Origin: Streptosporangiaceae bacterium NEAU-GS5
GTDB taxonomy: Bacteria > Actinomycetota > Actinomycetes > Streptosporangiales > Streptosporangiaceae
DNA: 64,000 nucleotides
Direction: 5' to 3'
Assembly (NCBI GenBank): GCA_017592665.1
Contig: JAGFNW010000006.1
Location: 220,752-284,751 of the forward strand
Position 1 is the first letter of the stretch, and every line of letters begins with the position of its first letter. This document shows positions 46,437-58,566 of the stretch, one piece after another. Below the pieces are notes generated by a model, which was not told the DNA's origin, did no database searches, and saw nothing but the letters and a program-made list of their open reading frames with translations. Position numbers and translations under genes: made by a program.

Positions 46437-47981
46437 CTATCGGACGAACAAGGACTGGGCAGCCTTGCTGGCCAGATCGAGCACAGGCTGCGGGAAGACT
46501 CCCAGGACTACCGTAGCCAATGCCGCAAATCCGACTACACCGCGGGTAGCGATCGGCATGACGATCGACGGTCCGTCGGCCGCCGGGTCGCTGAAGAACA
46601 TCAGCACGATGACCCGGACGTAGAAGAACGCCGCGATCGCCGAGGCGACCACGCCGACCACGACCAGCGCCACCGCGCCGCCTGACACGGCCGCCGAGAA
46701 CACCGCATACTTCGCGAAGAATCCGCTGGTCAACGGGATTCCGGCCATGGCGAGCAGGAAGAACGCCAGCACCATCGCGAGCTTCGGCGACCGCTTGCCG
46801 AGGCCGGCCCAGCGCGACAGGTGCCACGCCTCACCACCCGGGTCGCGGACCATCGTGACGACGCCGAAGGCGCCGACGGTGGTCAGGCCGTACGCCACGA
46901 GGTAGAACAAAATGCCCGACAGGGCGAGCGAGTTCTGCTTGGCACCGGCGGTGGCGACCACGGCGGTCAGGATGAAGCCCGCGTGCGCGATCGACGAGTA
47001 GGCGAGCATCCGCTTGATGTCGGTCTGCGTGATCGCGAGGATCGCGCCGACGACCATTGTGAGAATCGCCACCGCCCACACGACCGGCGACCAGTCCCAC
47101 TCGAGGTTGCCGAGCGCCACCCAGAAGACCCGCAGCAGCGCGCCGAACGCCGCGACGAGCGTGCCGGACGCCATCAGGGCGGTGATCGGAGTGGGCGCGC
47201 CCTGGTAGACGTCGGGCTTCCACATCTGGAACGGCACGGCGCCGATCTTGAAGAACAGGCCCACGCCGAGCACGGCCGCGCCGATGAACAGCAGGCTGTC
47301 CTGCCCGCCCACGCTGGAGAGCGACGTGCTGATCTTGGACAGGTCGATCGAGCCGGCGTAGCCGTACAGCAGGGCCGTGCCGTAGAGGAAGAAGGCGCTG
47401 GAGAAGGCGCCGAGCAGGAAGTACTTCATGGCGGCCTCCTGGGACAGGAGGCGGCGCCGACGGGCCAGGCCGCACAGCATGTAGAGCGGCAGCGACATGA
47501 CCTCGAGGGCCACGAACATCACCAGCAGGTCGTTGGAGGCGGCGAACAGCAGCATGCCGCCCACCGCGAACAGGACCAGCGGGTAGACCTCGGTGTGCGC
47601 GGCGCCCTCGCTGACGGCCCGCTCCTCTTCGACCGAGCCGGGCACCGCCACGGCGGACGGCACGAAGTCGTCGCCGATCAGCAGGACGCTCACGAACGCG
47701 AGGAGCAGGATGGTGCCCCAGATGAACAGGGCAGGCCCGTCGGCAGCCACCGCGCCCATGGCCGCCGCCTTGTTGGGCACGCCGTCCTTGACCACCACGA
47801 AGATGACCAGCGCGAACGCGGCGACCAGGGACAGCAGGGTCAGCGGCACCTGGAACGCCGCGCGCAGGTAGCGCGGGGCGAACGCCTCCACCAGCACTCC
47901 CACGATCGCGGCGCCGAACACCACGAGGAGCGGCGAAAGGAGCAGATATTCGATCGTGGGCGCCGTGATGGTGTCGGTCAT
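46437..47981 (-). CDS. nuoN: NADH-quinone oxidoreductase subunit N
   Basis: A 514-residue antiporter-like membrane subunit with 14 hydrophobic segments. Conserved Lys/Glu-containing helices include MFVALEVMSLPLYMLCGL, EAAMKYFLLGAFSSAFFLYG and GLFFKIGAVPFQMWKPDVYQGAP, and ITQTDIKRMLAYSSIAHAG marks the core. It contributes a proton channel to the membrane arm. ATG at 47981 overlaps the nuoM stop by 4 bp. Confidence 0.95.
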   Translation of the reverse strand: MTDTITAPTIEYLLLSPLLVVFGAAIVGVLVEAFAPRYLRAAFQVPLTLLSLVAAFALVIFVVVKDGVPNKAAAMGAVAADGPALFIWGTILLLAFVSVLLIGDDFVPSAVAVPGSVEEERAVSEGAAHTEVYPLVLFAVGGMLLFAASNDLLVMFVALEVMSLPLYMLCGLARRRRLLSQEAAMKYFLLGAFSSAFFLYGTALLYGYAGSIDLSKISTSLSSVGGQDSLLFIGAAVLGVGLFFKIGAVPFQMWKPDVYQGAPTPITALMASGTLVAAFGALLRVFWVALGNLEWDWSPVVWAVAILTMVVGAILAITQTDIKRMLAYSSIAHAGFILTAVVATAGAKQNSLALSGILFYLVAYGLTTVGAFGVVTMVRDPGGEAWHLSRWAGLGKRSPKLAMVLAFFLLAMAGIPLTSGFFAKYAVFSAAVSGGAVALVVVGVVASAIAAFFYVRVIVLMFFSDPAADGPSIVMPIATRGVVGFAALATVVLGVFPQPVLDLASKAAQSLFVR

Positions 47982-49489
47982 CACGAACCTTCCTTGGCGA
48001 CGGGCACGGCAGGCGCCGGGTTGGTGTACTGGATGCTGATCTGGGCCTCGTTGACCCCGTGAGTGATCACGTCGATCAGCGGCTTCGGATAGAAGCCGAA
48101 GACGAGCAGCAGCGCGATCAGCGGGCCGACGACCCACTTCTCCCGCACGTTGAGGTCGGTGAGCTCGCGCACGCCCTCGACGGTCGGGCCGTTCATGGTG
48201 CGCTGGTACATCCAAAGGATGTAGACGGCGGCCAGCACGACGGCCGAGGTGGCGATGATCGTGGGCACCGCGTAACGCTGGAACGACCCGTTGACCACCA
48301 TGAACTCGCTCACGAACGGACTCAGCCCGGGCATCGACAACCCGGACAGACCCGCGATGAGGAAGGTGCCGGCAAGGATCGGCGCGACCTTCTGCACGCC
48401 GCCGAAGTCGGCGATGTACTGCGAGCCGCGGCGCGAGATGAGCATGCCGGCGATCAGGAACAGGGCGCCGGTGGAGAAGCCGTGGTTCACCATGTACAGC
48501 GTCGCGCCCGTCTGCGCCTGCGAGGTCAGTGCGAACACGCCGAGCGAGATGAAGCCGAAGTGCGAGATCGAGGTGTACGCGATGAGTCGCTTGATGTCGG
48601 TCTGACCGATGGCCAGGATCGCCCCGTAGATGATGCCGATCACGCTCAAGGCGATCACCACCGGCGTCGCCCACCGTGAGGCCTCCGGGAAGAGCTCCAG
48701 GCAGAACCTCAGCATGCCGAACGTGCCGACCTTGTCGAGGACGCCGACGAGCAGCACGGCCGCACCGGCGGGCGCCTGGGCCGCCGCGTCGGGCAGCCAG
48801 GTGTGGAACGGCACCAGCGGCGCCTTGATCGCGAACGCGATGAAGAAGCCGAGGAACAGCCAGCGCTGCGCGCCCGGCTCCTTGATGACGCCGATCAGGT
48901 CGGTGAACAGGAACGAGTTCTTACCGGCCAGCGAGTACAGCGCGATCACCGCGACCAGCATCAGCAGGCCGCCGAACAGCGAGTACAGCAGGAACTTGAC
49001 CGCCGCGTAGGAGCGCTGGGCCCCGCCGTACGACCCGATCATGAAGTACATCGGGATGAGCATGGCCTCGAAGAACACGTAGAACAGGAAGACGTCGGTC
49101 GCCGCGAAGACGCCGATCATCATCGCCTCGAGGGCCAGCAGCAGCGCGAAGTACGTGCGGACCGACCGCTTGCCCTCTTCGGCGTCCCACCAGGAGGCGA
49201 GCACGACGATGGGCACGAGGATCGCCGACAACAGGATCAGCACCAGCGCGATGCCGTCGACGCCGACCGCCCAGTGGATGCCGAGCGCCGGGATCCAGTC
49301 GTACTTCTCCTGGAACTGGAAGGTGTCGCCGTGGGGGCTGAACTGGACCGTCATGGCCACGGTGAGCGCCAGCGTGACCAGGGAGATCACCAGGGTGGCC
49401 ACCTTGGCCGTGCGGTCGCGGCGGATGAACGCAACGCCCGCCGCGCCGACGGCGGGCACGGCCATCAGTAGTGAGAGCCAGTAGTTCAT
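47981..49489 (-). CDS. nuoM: NADH-quinone oxidoreductase subunit M
   Basis: A 502-residue proton-pumping membrane subunit. YVFFEAMLIPMYFMIG, IKAPLVPFHTWLPDAAAQAP and IGQTDIKRLIAYTSISHFGF carry the Glu, Lys and Asp residues of the antiporter family. ATG at 49489 overlaps the nuoL stop by 1 bp (TAATG). An upstream extension of the frame lies in nuoL and is not used. Confidence 0.95.
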   Translation of the reverse strand: MNYWLSLLMAVPAVGAAGVAFIRRDRTAKVATLVISLVTLALTVAMTVQFSPHGDTFQFQEKYDWIPALGIHWAVGVDGIALVLILLSAILVPIVVLASWWDAEEGKRSVRTYFALLLALEAMMIGVFAATDVFLFYVFFEAMLIPMYFMIGSYGGAQRSYAAVKFLLYSLFGGLLMLVAVIALYSLAGKNSFLFTDLIGVIKEPGAQRWLFLGFFIAFAIKAPLVPFHTWLPDAAAQAPAGAAVLLVGVLDKVGTFGMLRFCLELFPEASRWATPVVIALSVIGIIYGAILAIGQTDIKRLIAYTSISHFGFISLGVFALTSQAQTGATLYMVNHGFSTGALFLIAGMLISRRGSQYIADFGGVQKVAPILAGTFLIAGLSGLSMPGLSPFVSEFMVVNGSFQRYAVPTIIATSAVVLAAVYILWMYQRTMNGPTVEGVRELTDLNVREKWVVGPLIALLLVFGFYPKPLIDVITHGVNEAQISIQYTNPAPAVPVAKEGS

Positions 49490-51372
49490 TACAGGTTCCC
49501 TACGACGTACCAGGCGCCCACCAGAACGGCGGCGCCGACGAATATCGACAGCGCGTACGACCGGACGAAGCCCGTCTGGATCCGGCGCAGCCGGCCGGAC
49601 GATCCGCCGATGCCCGCGGCAAGCCCGTTGACCACGCCGTCGACGCCCTTGTTGTCGAACCACACGGCGAGCCGGGTCAGCCACTGGCCGGGCCGCATGA
49701 GGAGGGCTTCGTTGAGCGCGTCGCCATAGAGGTCGCGGCGGGCGAACGTGGTGAGGAACGAGCCGCGCGGAGCGACCTGCGGCACCTCGGCCGAGCCGTA
49801 CCGCACCCAGGCGATGGCCGCGCCGAGCGCGACGAGCGCGAGCGTGGCGAGGCCGGTGGGGCTGAACGGGTGGAACTGCGGCAGCGCCTCGGGCAGGCCG
49901 ACGGCCGGGCCGAGGTAGACCATGAGGCGGTTGCTCAGGATGAGATAGCCGCCGAGGAAGATCGAGCCGATCGACAGGATGATCAGCGGCCAGGTCATCA
50001 CGCTCGGCGACTCGTGCGGGTGGACGTCGTCGGCCCAGCGCTTGCTGCCGAAGAAGGTCATGAAGACCACCCGCGACATGTAGAAGCCGGTGATGCCGGC
50101 GCCGATCACGGCCAGCCAGCCGAGGATGGCGTTGCTGTCCATGGCCGTCTCGATGATGCCGTCCTTGGTGAAGTAGCCGGACAGCAGCGGGAAGCCGATG
50201 ATCGCCAGGTAGCCGATGAAGAACGTGATGAAGGTGACCGGCATGAGGGCACGCAGCGCGCCGTAGCGGCGCATGTTGACCTCGTCCTTCATGGCGTGCA
50301 TGACCGATCCGGCGCCGAGGAACAGGTCGGCCTTGAAGAAGCCGTGCGTGAGCAGGTGCGCGATGGCGAAGGCGTAGCCGGCCGGGCCGAGGCCGGCGGC
50401 CAGCATCATGTAGCCGATCTGCGACATCGTGGATCCGGCCAGCGCCTTCTTGATGTCGTCCTTGGCCGTACCAATGATGGCACCGGCGAGCAGCGTGGCG
50501 ACGCCGACGATGGTCACGATCAGCGAGGCCGTGGCGCCCTCGGGGAAGAACGCGGCGCCGGAGCGGACGACCAGGTAGACGCCGGCGGTCACCATGGTGG
50601 CCGCGTGGATGAGCGCCGAGACGGGCGTCGGGCCCTCCATGGCGTCCAGAAGCCAGGACTGGAGCGGCAGCTGGGCCGACTTGCCGCAGGCGCCGATCAG
50701 CAGCATGATCCCGATCGCGGTGAGCGTGCCGTTGGACGCCTTGGCCGCGTTGTCGAAGACCGGGCCGAAGGCGAACGTGCCGAAGGTCGCGAAGATCGTG
50801 AACAGGCCGACCAGGAACCCGAAGTCGCCGACCCGGTTGACCACGAAGGCCTTCTTCGCCGCGGTGGCCGCGGTCGGCTTGAACTGCCAGAAGCCGATCA
50901 GCAGATAGGACGCGAGACCCACGCCCTCCCAGCCCAGGAACAGGACGAGGTAGTTGTCGGCGAGCACCAACAGGAGCATGGCCGCGACGAACAGGTTGAG
51001 GTAGGCGAAGAAGCGGCGGCGCTCGGGGTCGTGCGCCATGTAGCCGATCGAGTAGATGTGGATCAGCGATCCCACCCCGGTGATCAGCAGCGCGAACGTG
51101 ATCGACAGCGGGTCGATCAGCAGGCCGACCTTGGCGACGCCGGGGATGAAGTCGTACAGGCCGACGTCATAGCGGCCGCTCGGCTGCAGGAAGCACATGA
51201 CGGCGACGACGAAGGAGGCCACCGGCGCGAACACGCCGAGCAGATGGCCCCACGCGTTCGTCCGCCGGCCGCCGAGCAGCAGGATCGCGGCACTCGCCAA
51301 CGGGAAGGCAATCATGAGCCAGGAGGCTCCGATCACTCCCCCGGAGTGCTCAACTATGGGCTCCACGAGCAC
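49489..51372 (-). CDS. nuoL: NADH-quinone oxidoreductase subunit L
   Basis: A 627-residue distal membrane-arm subunit with about 16 helices. [16 protein letters not shown], the conserved [20 protein letters not shown] and [20 protein letters not shown] equivalents are all present, and the C-terminal lateral helix region follows. The start is GTG at 51372 or GTG at 51366; AAGGGG lies immediately upstream. Gap to nuoK is 5 nt. Confidence 0.95.
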   Translation of the reverse strand: MLVEPIVEHSGGVIGASWLMIAFPLASAAILLLGGRRTNAWGHLLGVFAPVASFVVAVMCFLQPSGRYDVGLYDFIPGVAKVGLLIDPLSITFALLITGVGSLIHIYSIGYMAHDPERRRFFAYLNLFVAAMLLLVLADNYLVLFLGWEGVGLASYLLIGFWQFKPTAATAAKKAFVVNRVGDFGFLVGLFTIFATFGTFAFGPVFDNAAKASNGTLTAIGIMLLIGACGKSAQLPLQSWLLDAMEGPTPVSALIHAATMVTAGVYLVVRSGAAFFPEGATASLIVTIVGVATLLAGAIIGTAKDDIKKALAGSTMSQIGYMMLAAGLGPAGYAFAIAHLLTHGFFKADLFLGAGSVMHAMKDEVNMRRYGALRALMPVTFITFFIGYLAIIGFPLLSGYFTKDGIIETAMDSNAILGWLAVIGAGITGFYMSRVVFMTFFGSKRWADDVHPHESPSVMTWPLIILSIGSIFLGGYLILSNRLMVYLGPAVGLPEALPQFHPFSPTGLATLALVALGAAIAWVRYGSAEVPQVAPRGSFLTTFARRDLYGDALNEALLMRPGQWLTRLAVWFDNKGVDGVVNGLAAGIGGSSGRLRRIQTGFVRSYALSIFVGAAVLVGAWYVVGNL

Positions 51373-51377
51373 CCCTT

Positions 51378-51674
51378 TTAGTACTTCAGCAGGTTGGCGT
51401 CATCGACCGACGCGGACCTGCGGGTTCGGAAGATCGTCACGATGATGGCCAGGCCCACCACGACCTCGGCCGCGGCCACGATCATCACGAAGAACGCGAT
51501 GACCTGCCCGTCGAGGTTGCCGTGCTGCCGGGCGAAGGTGACGAACGCGAGGTTGCAGGCGTTGAGCATGAGCTCCACGCACATGAACACCACGATGGCG
51601 TTGCGCCGCACGAGCACGCCGACGCCGCCGATCGCGAACAGCAGCGCGCTGAGAACGAGGTAGTGGGTCGTCAT
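51378..51674 (-). CDS. nuoK: NADH-quinone oxidoreductase subunit K
   Basis: A 98-residue, three-helix membrane subunit. [20 protein letters not shown] contains the conserved Glu of helix 2, and [15 protein letters not shown] holds the helix 3 Glu. ATG at 51674 overlaps nuoJ by 4 bp. Length is typical. Confidence 0.95.
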   Translation of the reverse strand: MTTHYLVLSALLFAIGGVGVLVRRNAIVVFMCVELMLNACNLAFVTFARQHGNLDGQVIAFFVMIVAAAEVVVGLAIIVTIFRTRRSASVDDANLLKY

Positions 51675-52438
51675 TCCTTCTCCAGCTCCAAAGCCTCGGA
51701 GTCGGACTCGAGGGCTTGGGCGACCTCGGGGGGCAGTGTGCCCTCCGCCTTCTCATAGCGGGCGACGTAGCGGTTGACCGACTGCGCGGCGATGGAGCCG
51801 TCGGGCAGCAGGGCCGGCTTGTCGATCGCGTTGTGCCGCGCGTACGTGCCGGGGCCGGGCAGCGGGGCCGGGTTGCGCCCGGTGCGGGCGAACTCCTTGA
51901 ACCGCTGGCGGGCCAGGTCGCGCTGGGTGAGCTTGGGCGTCAGCCGCTCGCGGTGCGCGAGGACGACCGCGCCGAGCGCCGCCGTGATCAGCAGCGCCGA
52001 GGTGACTTCGAACGCGAACACGTGCCGTGTGAAGATCAGCTCGGCCAGCGACGGCACGTTCTGCGGATAGGCGGCCAGGCCCTTGGCCGGGCCGATGAAC
52101 GCGTTGCCGATGCCGAGCGCGAGCAGCACGGCGAAGCCGAGGCCCGCGAGGACCGCCCAGAACCGCTGTCCCTTGATCGTCTCGACCAGGGAATCGGACG
52201 AGTCGACGCCGACCATCATGAGCACGAACAGGAACAGCATCATGACGGCGCCGGTGTAGACGATGATCTGCACGACGGCCAGGAAGGGCGCGTCCTGCAC
52301 GGCGTAGAGCACCGCCAAGGAGAGCATCACCACGCCGAGCATGAGCGCCGAGTAGACGGCCTTGCGGCTGAACACCAGGCCGAGCGCGGCGATCACGGAG
52401 ACCACCGCCAGCACCCAGAAGACGAAGGTCTCACCCAT
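51671..52438 (-). CDS. nuoJ: NADH-quinone oxidoreductase subunit J
   Basis: A 255-residue membrane subunit. Five helices fill the first 170 residues ([40 protein letters not shown]). A hydrophilic C-terminal tail of about 80 residues (from [14 protein letters not shown]) is longer than in E. coli NuoJ and common in actinomycetes. ATG at 52438 overlaps the end of nuoI by 8 bp. Confidence 0.93.
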   Translation of the reverse strand: MGETFVFWVLAVVSVIAALGLVFSRKAVYSALMLGVVMLSLAVLYAVQDAPFLAVVQIIVYTGAVMMLFLFVLMMVGVDSSDSLVETIKGQRFWAVLAGLGFAVLLALGIGNAFIGPAKGLAAYPQNVPSLAELIFTRHVFAFEVTSALLITAALGAVVLAHRERLTPKLTQRDLARQRFKEFARTGRNPAPLPGPGTYARHNAIDKPALLPDGSIAAQSVNRYVARYEKAEGTLPPEVAQALESDSEALELEKE

Positions 52439-52973
52439 CGCTCATCCCACCCCGCCGAACCCCTTCGCTGCGGCCCAACCGGTAGTAATCTTCCTCGGTC
52501 TCGCCAAGGCGCATCGGATGCGGCGGCTGCTCCATGCCCGCGGTCAGCGGCGCGAGCAGCATCTCCTTGGTGTAGATCAAGGCTTCGCGGCTGCTGTCGG
52601 CCAGCTCGTACTCATTGGTCATGGTGAGCGCGCGCGTCGGGCAGGCTTCGATGCAGAGGCCGCACAGGATGCACCGCAGATAGTTGATCTGATAGGTGCG
52701 GCCGTAGCGCTCGCCCGGAGAGAAGCGCTCCTCCTCGGTGTTGTCGGCGCCCTCGACGAAGATGGCGTCGGCCGGGCAGGCCCAGGCGCACAGCTCGCAG
52801 CCGATGCACTTCTCCAGCCCGTCGGGCCACCGGTTGAGCTGGTGCCGTCCGTGGAAACGCGGCGCGGTCGGCCGCTTCTCCTCCGGATATTGGACGGTCA
52901 CCGGCTTTTTGAACATGTGGTGGAAGGTGACGCCGAACCCCTTGACCGGATTCAGCCAATCAGTTGCTCCCAC
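52431..52973 (-). CDS. nuoI: NADH-quinone oxidoreductase subunit I
   Basis: A 180-residue peripheral-arm subunit with two [4Fe-4S] ferredoxin motifs: [12 protein letters not shown] and [12 protein letters not shown] (about residues 57-68 and 101-112). It hands electrons from NuoG/NuoE-F clusters to N2 in NuoB. Start GTG at 52973 overlaps nuoH by 14 bp. Confidence 0.95.
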   Translation of the reverse strand: MGATDWLNPVKGFGVTFHHMFKKPVTVQYPEEKRPTAPRFHGRHQLNRWPDGLEKCIGCELCAWACPADAIFVEGADNTEEERFSPGERYGRTYQINYLRCILCGLCIEACPTRALTMTNEYELADSSREALIYTKEMLLAPLTAGMEQPPHPMRLGETEEDYYRLGRSEGVRRGGMSDG

Positions 52974-54279
52974 TGGTCACCTCCTTGGACGAGTGCACGC
53001 CGTGGTAGTGCGGCAGGTCGAGCGGCGGGACCGGGAAGCCGCCCAGGGCGGGCGCGTCGGCGAGCGTCTCGAAGTCCTGCTGGATCTCCTGCGCCCTGGC
53101 CTCGCGGCGGCGCTGGTTGGCGGTGTCGAAGTAGAAGTACACCGCGAGGGCGCCGATCACGATGATCGCGAGCATGGTGAACACGACCGGGCCCTTGTCG
53201 ACCCGGAGCGCGCGGAAGGTGGCCACGAGAAGGATCCACACCAGGTTGAGCGGGATCAGGACCTTCCAGCCGAGCGCCATCAGCTGGTCGTAGCGCACCC
53301 GGGGAAGGGCGGCGCGGACCCAGACGAAGAAGCCGAAGACGATCACGAGCTTGATGAAGAACCACAGCAGCGGCCACCAGCCGTGGTTGGCCCCGTCCCA
53401 CAGGGAGATGGGCCACGGGGCGCGCCAGCCGCCGAGGAACAGCGTGATCGACAGCCCGGAGACCACGAACACGTTCACATATTCGGCCATCATGATCAGC
53501 GCGAACTTGAGCGACGACGAATACTCCGTGTGGAAGCCCGCGACCAGCTCGCCCTCGCCCTCCGGCAGGTCGAAGGGGACGCGGTTGGTCTCGCCCAGCA
53601 TGGTCAGCACGTAGATCAGGAAGCTGGGGATGAGCTGGATCGCATACCACGACGGCATCGGGATCGTCAGCGAGCCGATGTCGAGCGTGCCGCCGCCCGC
53701 CTGCTTGGCCACGATCTCCGACGTCGACAGCGTGCCCGCGTAGAGGAACACCGCGACGAAGGACAGGCCCATGGCGATCTCGTAGGAGATGACCTGCGCC
53801 GTCGAGCGCAGCCCGCCGAGGATCGCGTACGGCGAGCGGGACGCCCAGCCGGCCAGCACGATGCCGTAGACGCCGAGCGAGGCCATGGCCAGCACCAGCA
53901 GCACGGCCACCGGCAGGTCGGTCAGCTGCAGCGGGGTCTTCACCCCGAACATCGACACGACCGGCCCGAACGGGATGATCGAGTAGGAGATGAAGGCGGG
54001 GACGACCAGGATCAGGGGCGCCACGAGGTAGAGCACCTTGTCGACGCCGCTCGGCGTCAGGTCTTCCTTCAGGCCCATCTTCAGACCGTCGGCCACCGAC
54101 TGGAGCAGACCGAACTTGCCCGCCCGGTTGGGGCCGTAGCGGTGCTGCATGCGGCTGATCAGCTTGCGCTCGGTCCACACGCCGAACAGCACGGCGAGGA
54201 CCAGGAACACGAAGATGACCACGGCCTTGATGATGCTGATCCACAACGGGTCGTGGCCGAAGTCGTTCAGCGACGGCAT
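52960..54279 (-). CDS. nuoH: NADH-quinone oxidoreductase subunit H
   Basis: A 439-residue membrane subunit that forms the quinone chamber. [33 protein letters not shown] and [14 protein letters not shown] are the signature loops; eight helices. A C-terminal extension of about 50 residues, hydrophilic ([16 protein letters not shown]), exceeds the usual length. ATG at 54279 overlaps the nuoG stop by 4 bp. Confidence 0.95.
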   Translation of the reverse strand: MPSLNDFGHDPLWISIIKAVVIFVFLVLAVLFGVWTERKLISRMQHRYGPNRAGKFGLLQSVADGLKMGLKEDLTPSGVDKVLYLVAPLILVVPAFISYSIIPFGPVVSMFGVKTPLQLTDLPVAVLLVLAMASLGVYGIVLAGWASRSPYAILGGLRSTAQVISYEIAMGLSFVAVFLYAGTLSTSEIVAKQAGGGTLDIGSLTIPMPSWYAIQLIPSFLIYVLTMLGETNRVPFDLPEGEGELVAGFHTEYSSSLKFALIMMAEYVNVFVVSGLSITLFLGGWRAPWPISLWDGANHGWWPLLWFFIKLVIVFGFFVWVRAALPRVRYDQLMALGWKVLIPLNLVWILLVATFRALRVDKGPVVFTMLAIIVIGALAVYFYFDTANQRRREARAQEIQQDFETLADAPALGGFPVPPLDLPHYHGVHSSKEVTSGSN

Positions 54280-56636
54280 CAGGCTGCACCCCCAATCGAG
54301 ACGACGTCTCCCGCGACAGCCTTGATATCGCGAGCGACCGACACTCCGGCCGAGTTCGCGGGAACCCAGACGACGCGGTCCGGCAGATCGGCGATCCGCA
54401 CGGGCAGCGGCACGCCGTTGACAGTGATCTTGCCACCGTCGGCCGCGCCGATCTCGGCCGCGGTGGCCGGGGAGATCAGCGCCTCTGACGAGCGGGCCGT
54501 GCCGGCCAGATAGGGCTCGCCGTCCTGCAGGCTGCCGTCGTCGAGCAGCAGGTGCCAGGTCGCGAGCGTGGCCTGGCCCTCGCGCGGAGCCGGGCCCGAG
54601 CCGCCGACCACGCTGGGGGGAGCCGGGTGGGTGCCCTTCCAGGAGCCGAGCGCGGCCAGCTCGCGGCGCGCCGCGGCCGGATCCGGCAGGCCCAGGTGCA
54701 CGTCCATGTGGTCGGCGAGGGCCGAGATCGCGCGGAGGTCGCTCATCAGGGCCGGCACCGCGGTGGCGGCCTCGAAGGAGCGGCCGCGGCCCTCCCAGTT
54801 GACGAACGTGCCGGCCTTCTCCGAGACCGCGCTCACCGGCAGGACCACGTCGGCCCGGTCGGTGACCGCGCTCGCCCGGATCTCCAGGCTGACGATGAAC
54901 GGGGTGTTCTCCAGCGCCTGCAGCGCCAGCTCGGGATCGGCCAGGTCGTACGGGTCGACTCCGGCCACCACCAGCGCCTCGAGCTCCTGCTCCAGGGCCG
55001 CCTTGAGGATCCCGGCCGTGTCGCGGCCCGGGACGTCCGGCAGGGACTGCACGTGCCAGGCGCGGGCCACCTCGCCGCGGGCCGTCTCGTCGTCGGCCGG
55101 GCGGCCGATCGGCAGCAGGCCCGGCAGCGCGCCGGCCTCGACCGCGCCACGCTCGCCGGCCCGGCGCGGGATCCAGGCGAGCCGCGAGCCGGTGGACTGC
55201 GCGAGCCGTACGACGGCCGAAAGAGCGCCGCGTGCGGTGGCGAGCCGCTCGCCGACGAGGATGATCGAGCCCTGCGGGAGCGCGTCGCCGTCGGCGATCA
55301 GGTCGCCGATGGCCTCGGCCTCGCCGCCCGGCGCGATCTGGATGAGCGTGCCGCCCATCTTCGCCAGGCCCGGCGTGGCGAACGGCGCGATCGACTTCAC
55401 CACGAGCCCGTTCTTCCGGTAGGCCTTGCGCAGCCGGAGGAAGACGATGGGCGACTCCTCTTCGGGGTCGAACCCGGCAAGCAGGACCGCGGGCGCCTCG
55501 AGAAGGTCGTCGTAGGAGACCTCGATGCCCCGGCCGGCCACCGAGTGCGCCAGGAACTGCGCCTCCTCGGTGGAGTGCGGCCGGGCCCGGAAGTCGATGT
55601 CGTTCGTGCCGAGCGCGATCCGGGCGAACTTGCTGTAACCGTAGGCGTCCTCGACCGTGAGCCGCCCACCGACCAGCACGCCCGCCTTGCGTCCGGCGAG
55701 GCCGGCGGCGGCCGCGGCCAGCGCCTCCGGCCACGAGGCGCGTACCAGGACGCCGTTCTCGTCGCGGATCAGCGGAGTGCTCAGCCGGTCGGTCTCGTAG
55801 GTGTAGGCGAACGCCCAGCGGCCCTTGTCACAGTTCCACTCTTCGTTCACGTGGGGGTCGTCGACCGCGAGGCGGCGGGTCACCCGGCCGCGCCGGTGGT
55901 CGGTGCGGAGCGAGCACCCGGACGCGCAGTGCTCGCAGGCGCTCGGCGTGGAGACCAGGTCGAACGGCCGCGACCGGAACCGGTAGGCGGCGCCGGTGAG
56001 CGCGCCGACCGGGCAGATCTGGACCGTGTTGCCGGAGAAGTAGGACTGGAACGGCTCGCCTTCGGCCGTCGCCACCATCTCCTTGGCCCCGCGCTCGAAG
56101 AAGTCGATGAACGGGTCGCCGGCGATCTCGTCGGAGAACCGGATGCAGCGGGCGCACTGCACGCACCGCTCCCGGTCGAGCAGAACCTGCGACGACAGCG
56201 GGATCGGCTTGGGGAAGGTCCGCTTGGTCTCGAGGAAGCGGGACTCGCCGCGCCCGTTGGACATGGCCTGGTTCTGCAGCGGGCACTCGCCGCCCTTGTC
56301 GCAGACCGGGCAGTCCAGCGGGTGGTTGATCAGCAGCATCTCCATGACGCCGCGCTGGGCCTTGTCGGCCACTTCGGACGTCCACTGGGACTTCACGACC
56401 ATGCCCTCGGCGACCTCGATCGCGCAGGACGGCTGCGGCTTGGGGAAGCCACGGCCGTTGCCGGCGTCGGGAATGTCGACCAGGCACTGGCGGCAGTTGG
56501 CCGCGGGCTCCAGCAGCGGGTGGTCGCAGAAGCGCGGGATCTGCACCCCGAGCTGCTCGGCCGCCCGGATGATCATGGTGCCCTTGGGGACGCTGATCGA
56601 GTGCCCGTCGATCGTGAGCGTCACGTTGTCGGTCAT
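54279..56636 (-). CDS. nuoG: NADH-quinone oxidoreductase subunit G
   Basis: A 785-residue iron-sulfur subunit. [2Fe-2S] ligands Cys37, Cys48 and Cys51 (RFCDHP, NCRQC) with a fourth further on; [13 protein letters not shown] and [11 protein letters not shown] for [4Fe-4S] clusters; CEHCASGC for an N7-type cluster; then a molybdopterin-oxidoreductase-like domain without the cofactor. ATG at 56636 overlaps the nuoF stop by 4 bp. Confidence 0.95.
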   Translation of the reverse strand: MTDNVTLTIDGHSISVPKGTMIIRAAEQLGVQIPRFCDHPLLEPAANCRQCLVDIPDAGNGRGFPKPQPSCAIEVAEGMVVKSQWTSEVADKAQRGVMEMLLINHPLDCPVCDKGGECPLQNQAMSNGRGESRFLETKRTFPKPIPLSSQVLLDRERCVQCARCIRFSDEIAGDPFIDFFERGAKEMVATAEGEPFQSYFSGNTVQICPVGALTGAAYRFRSRPFDLVSTPSACEHCASGCSLRTDHRRGRVTRRLAVDDPHVNEEWNCDKGRWAFAYTYETDRLSTPLIRDENGVLVRASWPEALAAAAAGLAGRKAGVLVGGRLTVEDAYGYSKFARIALGTNDIDFRARPHSTEEAQFLAHSVAGRGIEVSYDDLLEAPAVLLAGFDPEEESPIVFLRLRKAYRKNGLVVKSIAPFATPGLAKMGGTLIQIAPGGEAEAIGDLIADGDALPQGSIILVGERLATARGALSAVVRLAQSTGSRLAWIPRRAGERGAVEAGALPGLLPIGRPADDETARGEVARAWHVQSLPDVPGRDTAGILKAALEQELEALVVAGVDPYDLADPELALQALENTPFIVSLEIRASAVTDRADVVLPVSAVSEKAGTFVNWEGRGRSFEAATAVPALMSDLRAISALADHMDVHLGLPDPAAARRELAALGSWKGTHPAPPSVVGGSGPAPREGQATLATWHLLLDDGSLQDGEPYLAGTARSSEALISPATAAEIGAADGGKITVNGVPLPVRIADLPDRVVWVPANSAGVSVARDIKAVAGDVVSIGGAA

Positions 56637-57922
56637 GCCACACCCCACACAGTGGACTTAGCCGGATCGAACGGGCAGCCGCCGATCTCGAAGTGCTTGA
56701 GGTATTCGTCGCGGAAGTACTTCACCGACGAGTGGATCGGGCTGACCGCGCCGTCGCCGAACGCACAGAACGACTTGCCGAGGATGTTGTCCCCGATATC
56801 GGTGATCGTAGCGATGTCGTCCTCGGTGCCCTGACCGGCCTCCATCCGCTTGAGCACCTGCTTGAGCCAGAAGGTGCCCTCGCGGCAGGGCGTGCACTTG
56901 CCGCACGACTCGTGCGCGTAGAACTCGGTCCAGCGCAGCACGGCGCGTACCACGCACGTCGTCTCGTCGAAGATCTGCAGCGCCCGCGTGCCGAGCATGG
57001 AGCCCGCGGCGCCGACCGCCTCGAAGTCGAGCGGCACGTCGAGGTGCTCGGCCGTGAAGATCGGCGTGGACGAGCCGCCGGGGGTCCAGAACTTCAGCTG
57101 ATGCCCTGCGCGGACCCCGCCCGCCATGTCGAGCACCTCGCGGAGGGTGATCCCCAGCGGGGCCTCGTACTGACCCGGCCGGGTCACGTGGCCGCTCAGC
57201 GAGAAGATGCCGAAGCCCTTGGACTTCTCGGTGCCCATGCCGGCGAACCAGTCGGCGCCGTTGGCGACGATCGAGGGGACCGACGCGATCGACTCCACGT
57301 TGTTGATCACCGTCGGGGCCGCGTACAGGCCGGCGATGGCCGGGAAGGGCGGCTTCAGCCGCGGCTGCCCGCGGTAGCCCTCCAGCGAGTCCAGCAGCGC
57401 CGTCTCCTCGCCGCAGATGTACGCCCCGGCTCCCGTGTGCACCACGACCTCCAGGTCGTAGCCGGAGCCGAAGATCCCCGAGCCGATGAAGCCCTTGTCG
57501 TACGCCTCACGGACGGCCGCCATGACGCGGCGGATCACGTGCAGGACCTCGCCGCGGATGTAGATGAACGCGTAGTTGGCCCGGATCGCGTACGCCGTGA
57601 TGATCACACCCTCGACCAGCGAATGCGGGTTGGCCATCATGAGCGGGATGTCCTTGCAGGTCCCCGGCTCGGACTCGTCGGCGTTCACGACGAGATAGTG
57701 CGGCTTGCCGTCGTTCTGCGGGATGAATCCCCACTTCATGCCGGTCGGGAAGCCGGCGCCGCCGCGGCCGCGGAGCCCGGAGTCCTTGACCGCCTGGATG
57801 ATCGCGTCCGGGTCCATGCCCACGGCTTTCCTGGCCGCCGCATAGTCGCCGCCGTAACCGTCCAGGGTGAACGATCCCTGCGTGTCCCAATTTTTCGTTA
57901 GAACAGGGGTCAAGGTGGTCAC
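56633..57922 (-). CDS. nuoF: NADH-quinone oxidoreductase subunit F (FMN/NADH site)
   Basis: A 429-residue subunit. [16 protein letters not shown] binds [16 protein letters not shown] the FMN, and [11 protein letters not shown] with a later Cys the N3 [4Fe-4S] cluster. It accepts hydride from NADH. GTG at 57922 overlaps the nuoE stop (GTGA). Confidence 0.96.
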   Translation of the reverse strand: MTTLTPVLTKNWDTQGSFTLDGYGGDYAAARKAVGMDPDAIIQAVKDSGLRGRGGAGFPTGMKWGFIPQNDGKPHYLVVNADESEPGTCKDIPLMMANPHSLVEGVIITAYAIRANYAFIYIRGEVLHVIRRVMAAVREAYDKGFIGSGIFGSGYDLEVVVHTGAGAYICGEETALLDSLEGYRGQPRLKPPFPAIAGLYAAPTVINNVESIASVPSIVANGADWFAGMGTEKSKGFGIFSLSGHVTRPGQYEAPLGITLREVLDMAGGVRAGHQLKFWTPGGSSTPIFTAEHLDVPLDFEAVGAAGSMLGTRALQIFDETTCVVRAVLRWTEFYAHESCGKCTPCREGTFWLKQVLKRMEAGQGTEDDIATITDIGDNILGKSFCAFGDGAVSPIHSSVKYFRDEYLKHFEIGGCPFDPAKSTVWGVA

Positions 57923-58566
57923 TTGGGAGCCTCCCAGCCATTCTTACGGGCGACCTTCAAACCCTCGAGCGACGGGCCGACGGCCGACGGCCCTTCCCCG
58001 GCCAGGCCGTCCGGCATGCCGGCGAGGACCCGCGAGGCCTCCTTGAAGGTGCACAGCCGCGCCGGACCCCGCGTGGGGCTCACCGCCTTGCCGTCACGCA
58101 GGTCGTCGACCAGCTGCTTGGCCGACGTCGGGGTCTGGTTGTCGAAGAACTCCCAGTTGACGAGCATCACCGGCGCGAAGTCGCAGGCCGCGTTGCACTC
58201 GATCCGCTCGAGGGAGACCTTGCCGTCCGGGGTCGCCTCGTCGGTGCCGAGGTGTTCGGTCAGCTCGTCCCAGATCTGGTCGCCGCCCATGATCGCGCAC
58301 AGCGAGTTGATGCAGACGCCGACGTGGAACTCCCCCGCCGGCTTGCGCCGGAACATGGTGTAGAAGGTCGACACGCCGACGACCTCGGCCTTGGAGATGC
58401 CGAGCAGCTCGGCGCAGAACTCCTGGCCGTCGTCCGAGACGTAGCCGTCCTCGGACTGGACCAGGTGCAGCAGCGGCAGCAGGGCCGACCGCGGCTTGGG
58501 ATAACGGCTGATGATCTCCTTGGCGTCCGCTTCGAGACGCGCGCGGATCTCGGGCGCATAGGTCAT
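57919..58566 (-). CDS. nuoE: NADH-quinone oxidoreductase subunit E
   Basis: A 215-residue thioredoxin-like [2Fe-2S] subunit. Ligands are in [11 protein letters not shown] and [11 protein letters not shown]. The C-terminal tail (from [20 protein letters not shown]) is longer than in E. coli. ATG at 58566 overlaps the nuoD stop by 4 bp. Confidence 0.95.
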   Translation of the reverse strand: MTYAPEIRARLEADAKEIISRYPKPRSALLPLLHLVQSEDGYVSDDGQEFCAELLGISKAEVVGVSTFYTMFRRKPAGEFHVGVCINSLCAIMGGDQIWDELTEHLGTDEATPDGKVSLERIECNAACDFAPVMLVNWEFFDNQTPTSAKQLVDDLRDGKAVSPTRGPARLCTFKEASRVLAGMPDGLAGEGPSAVGPSLEGLKVARKNGWEAPK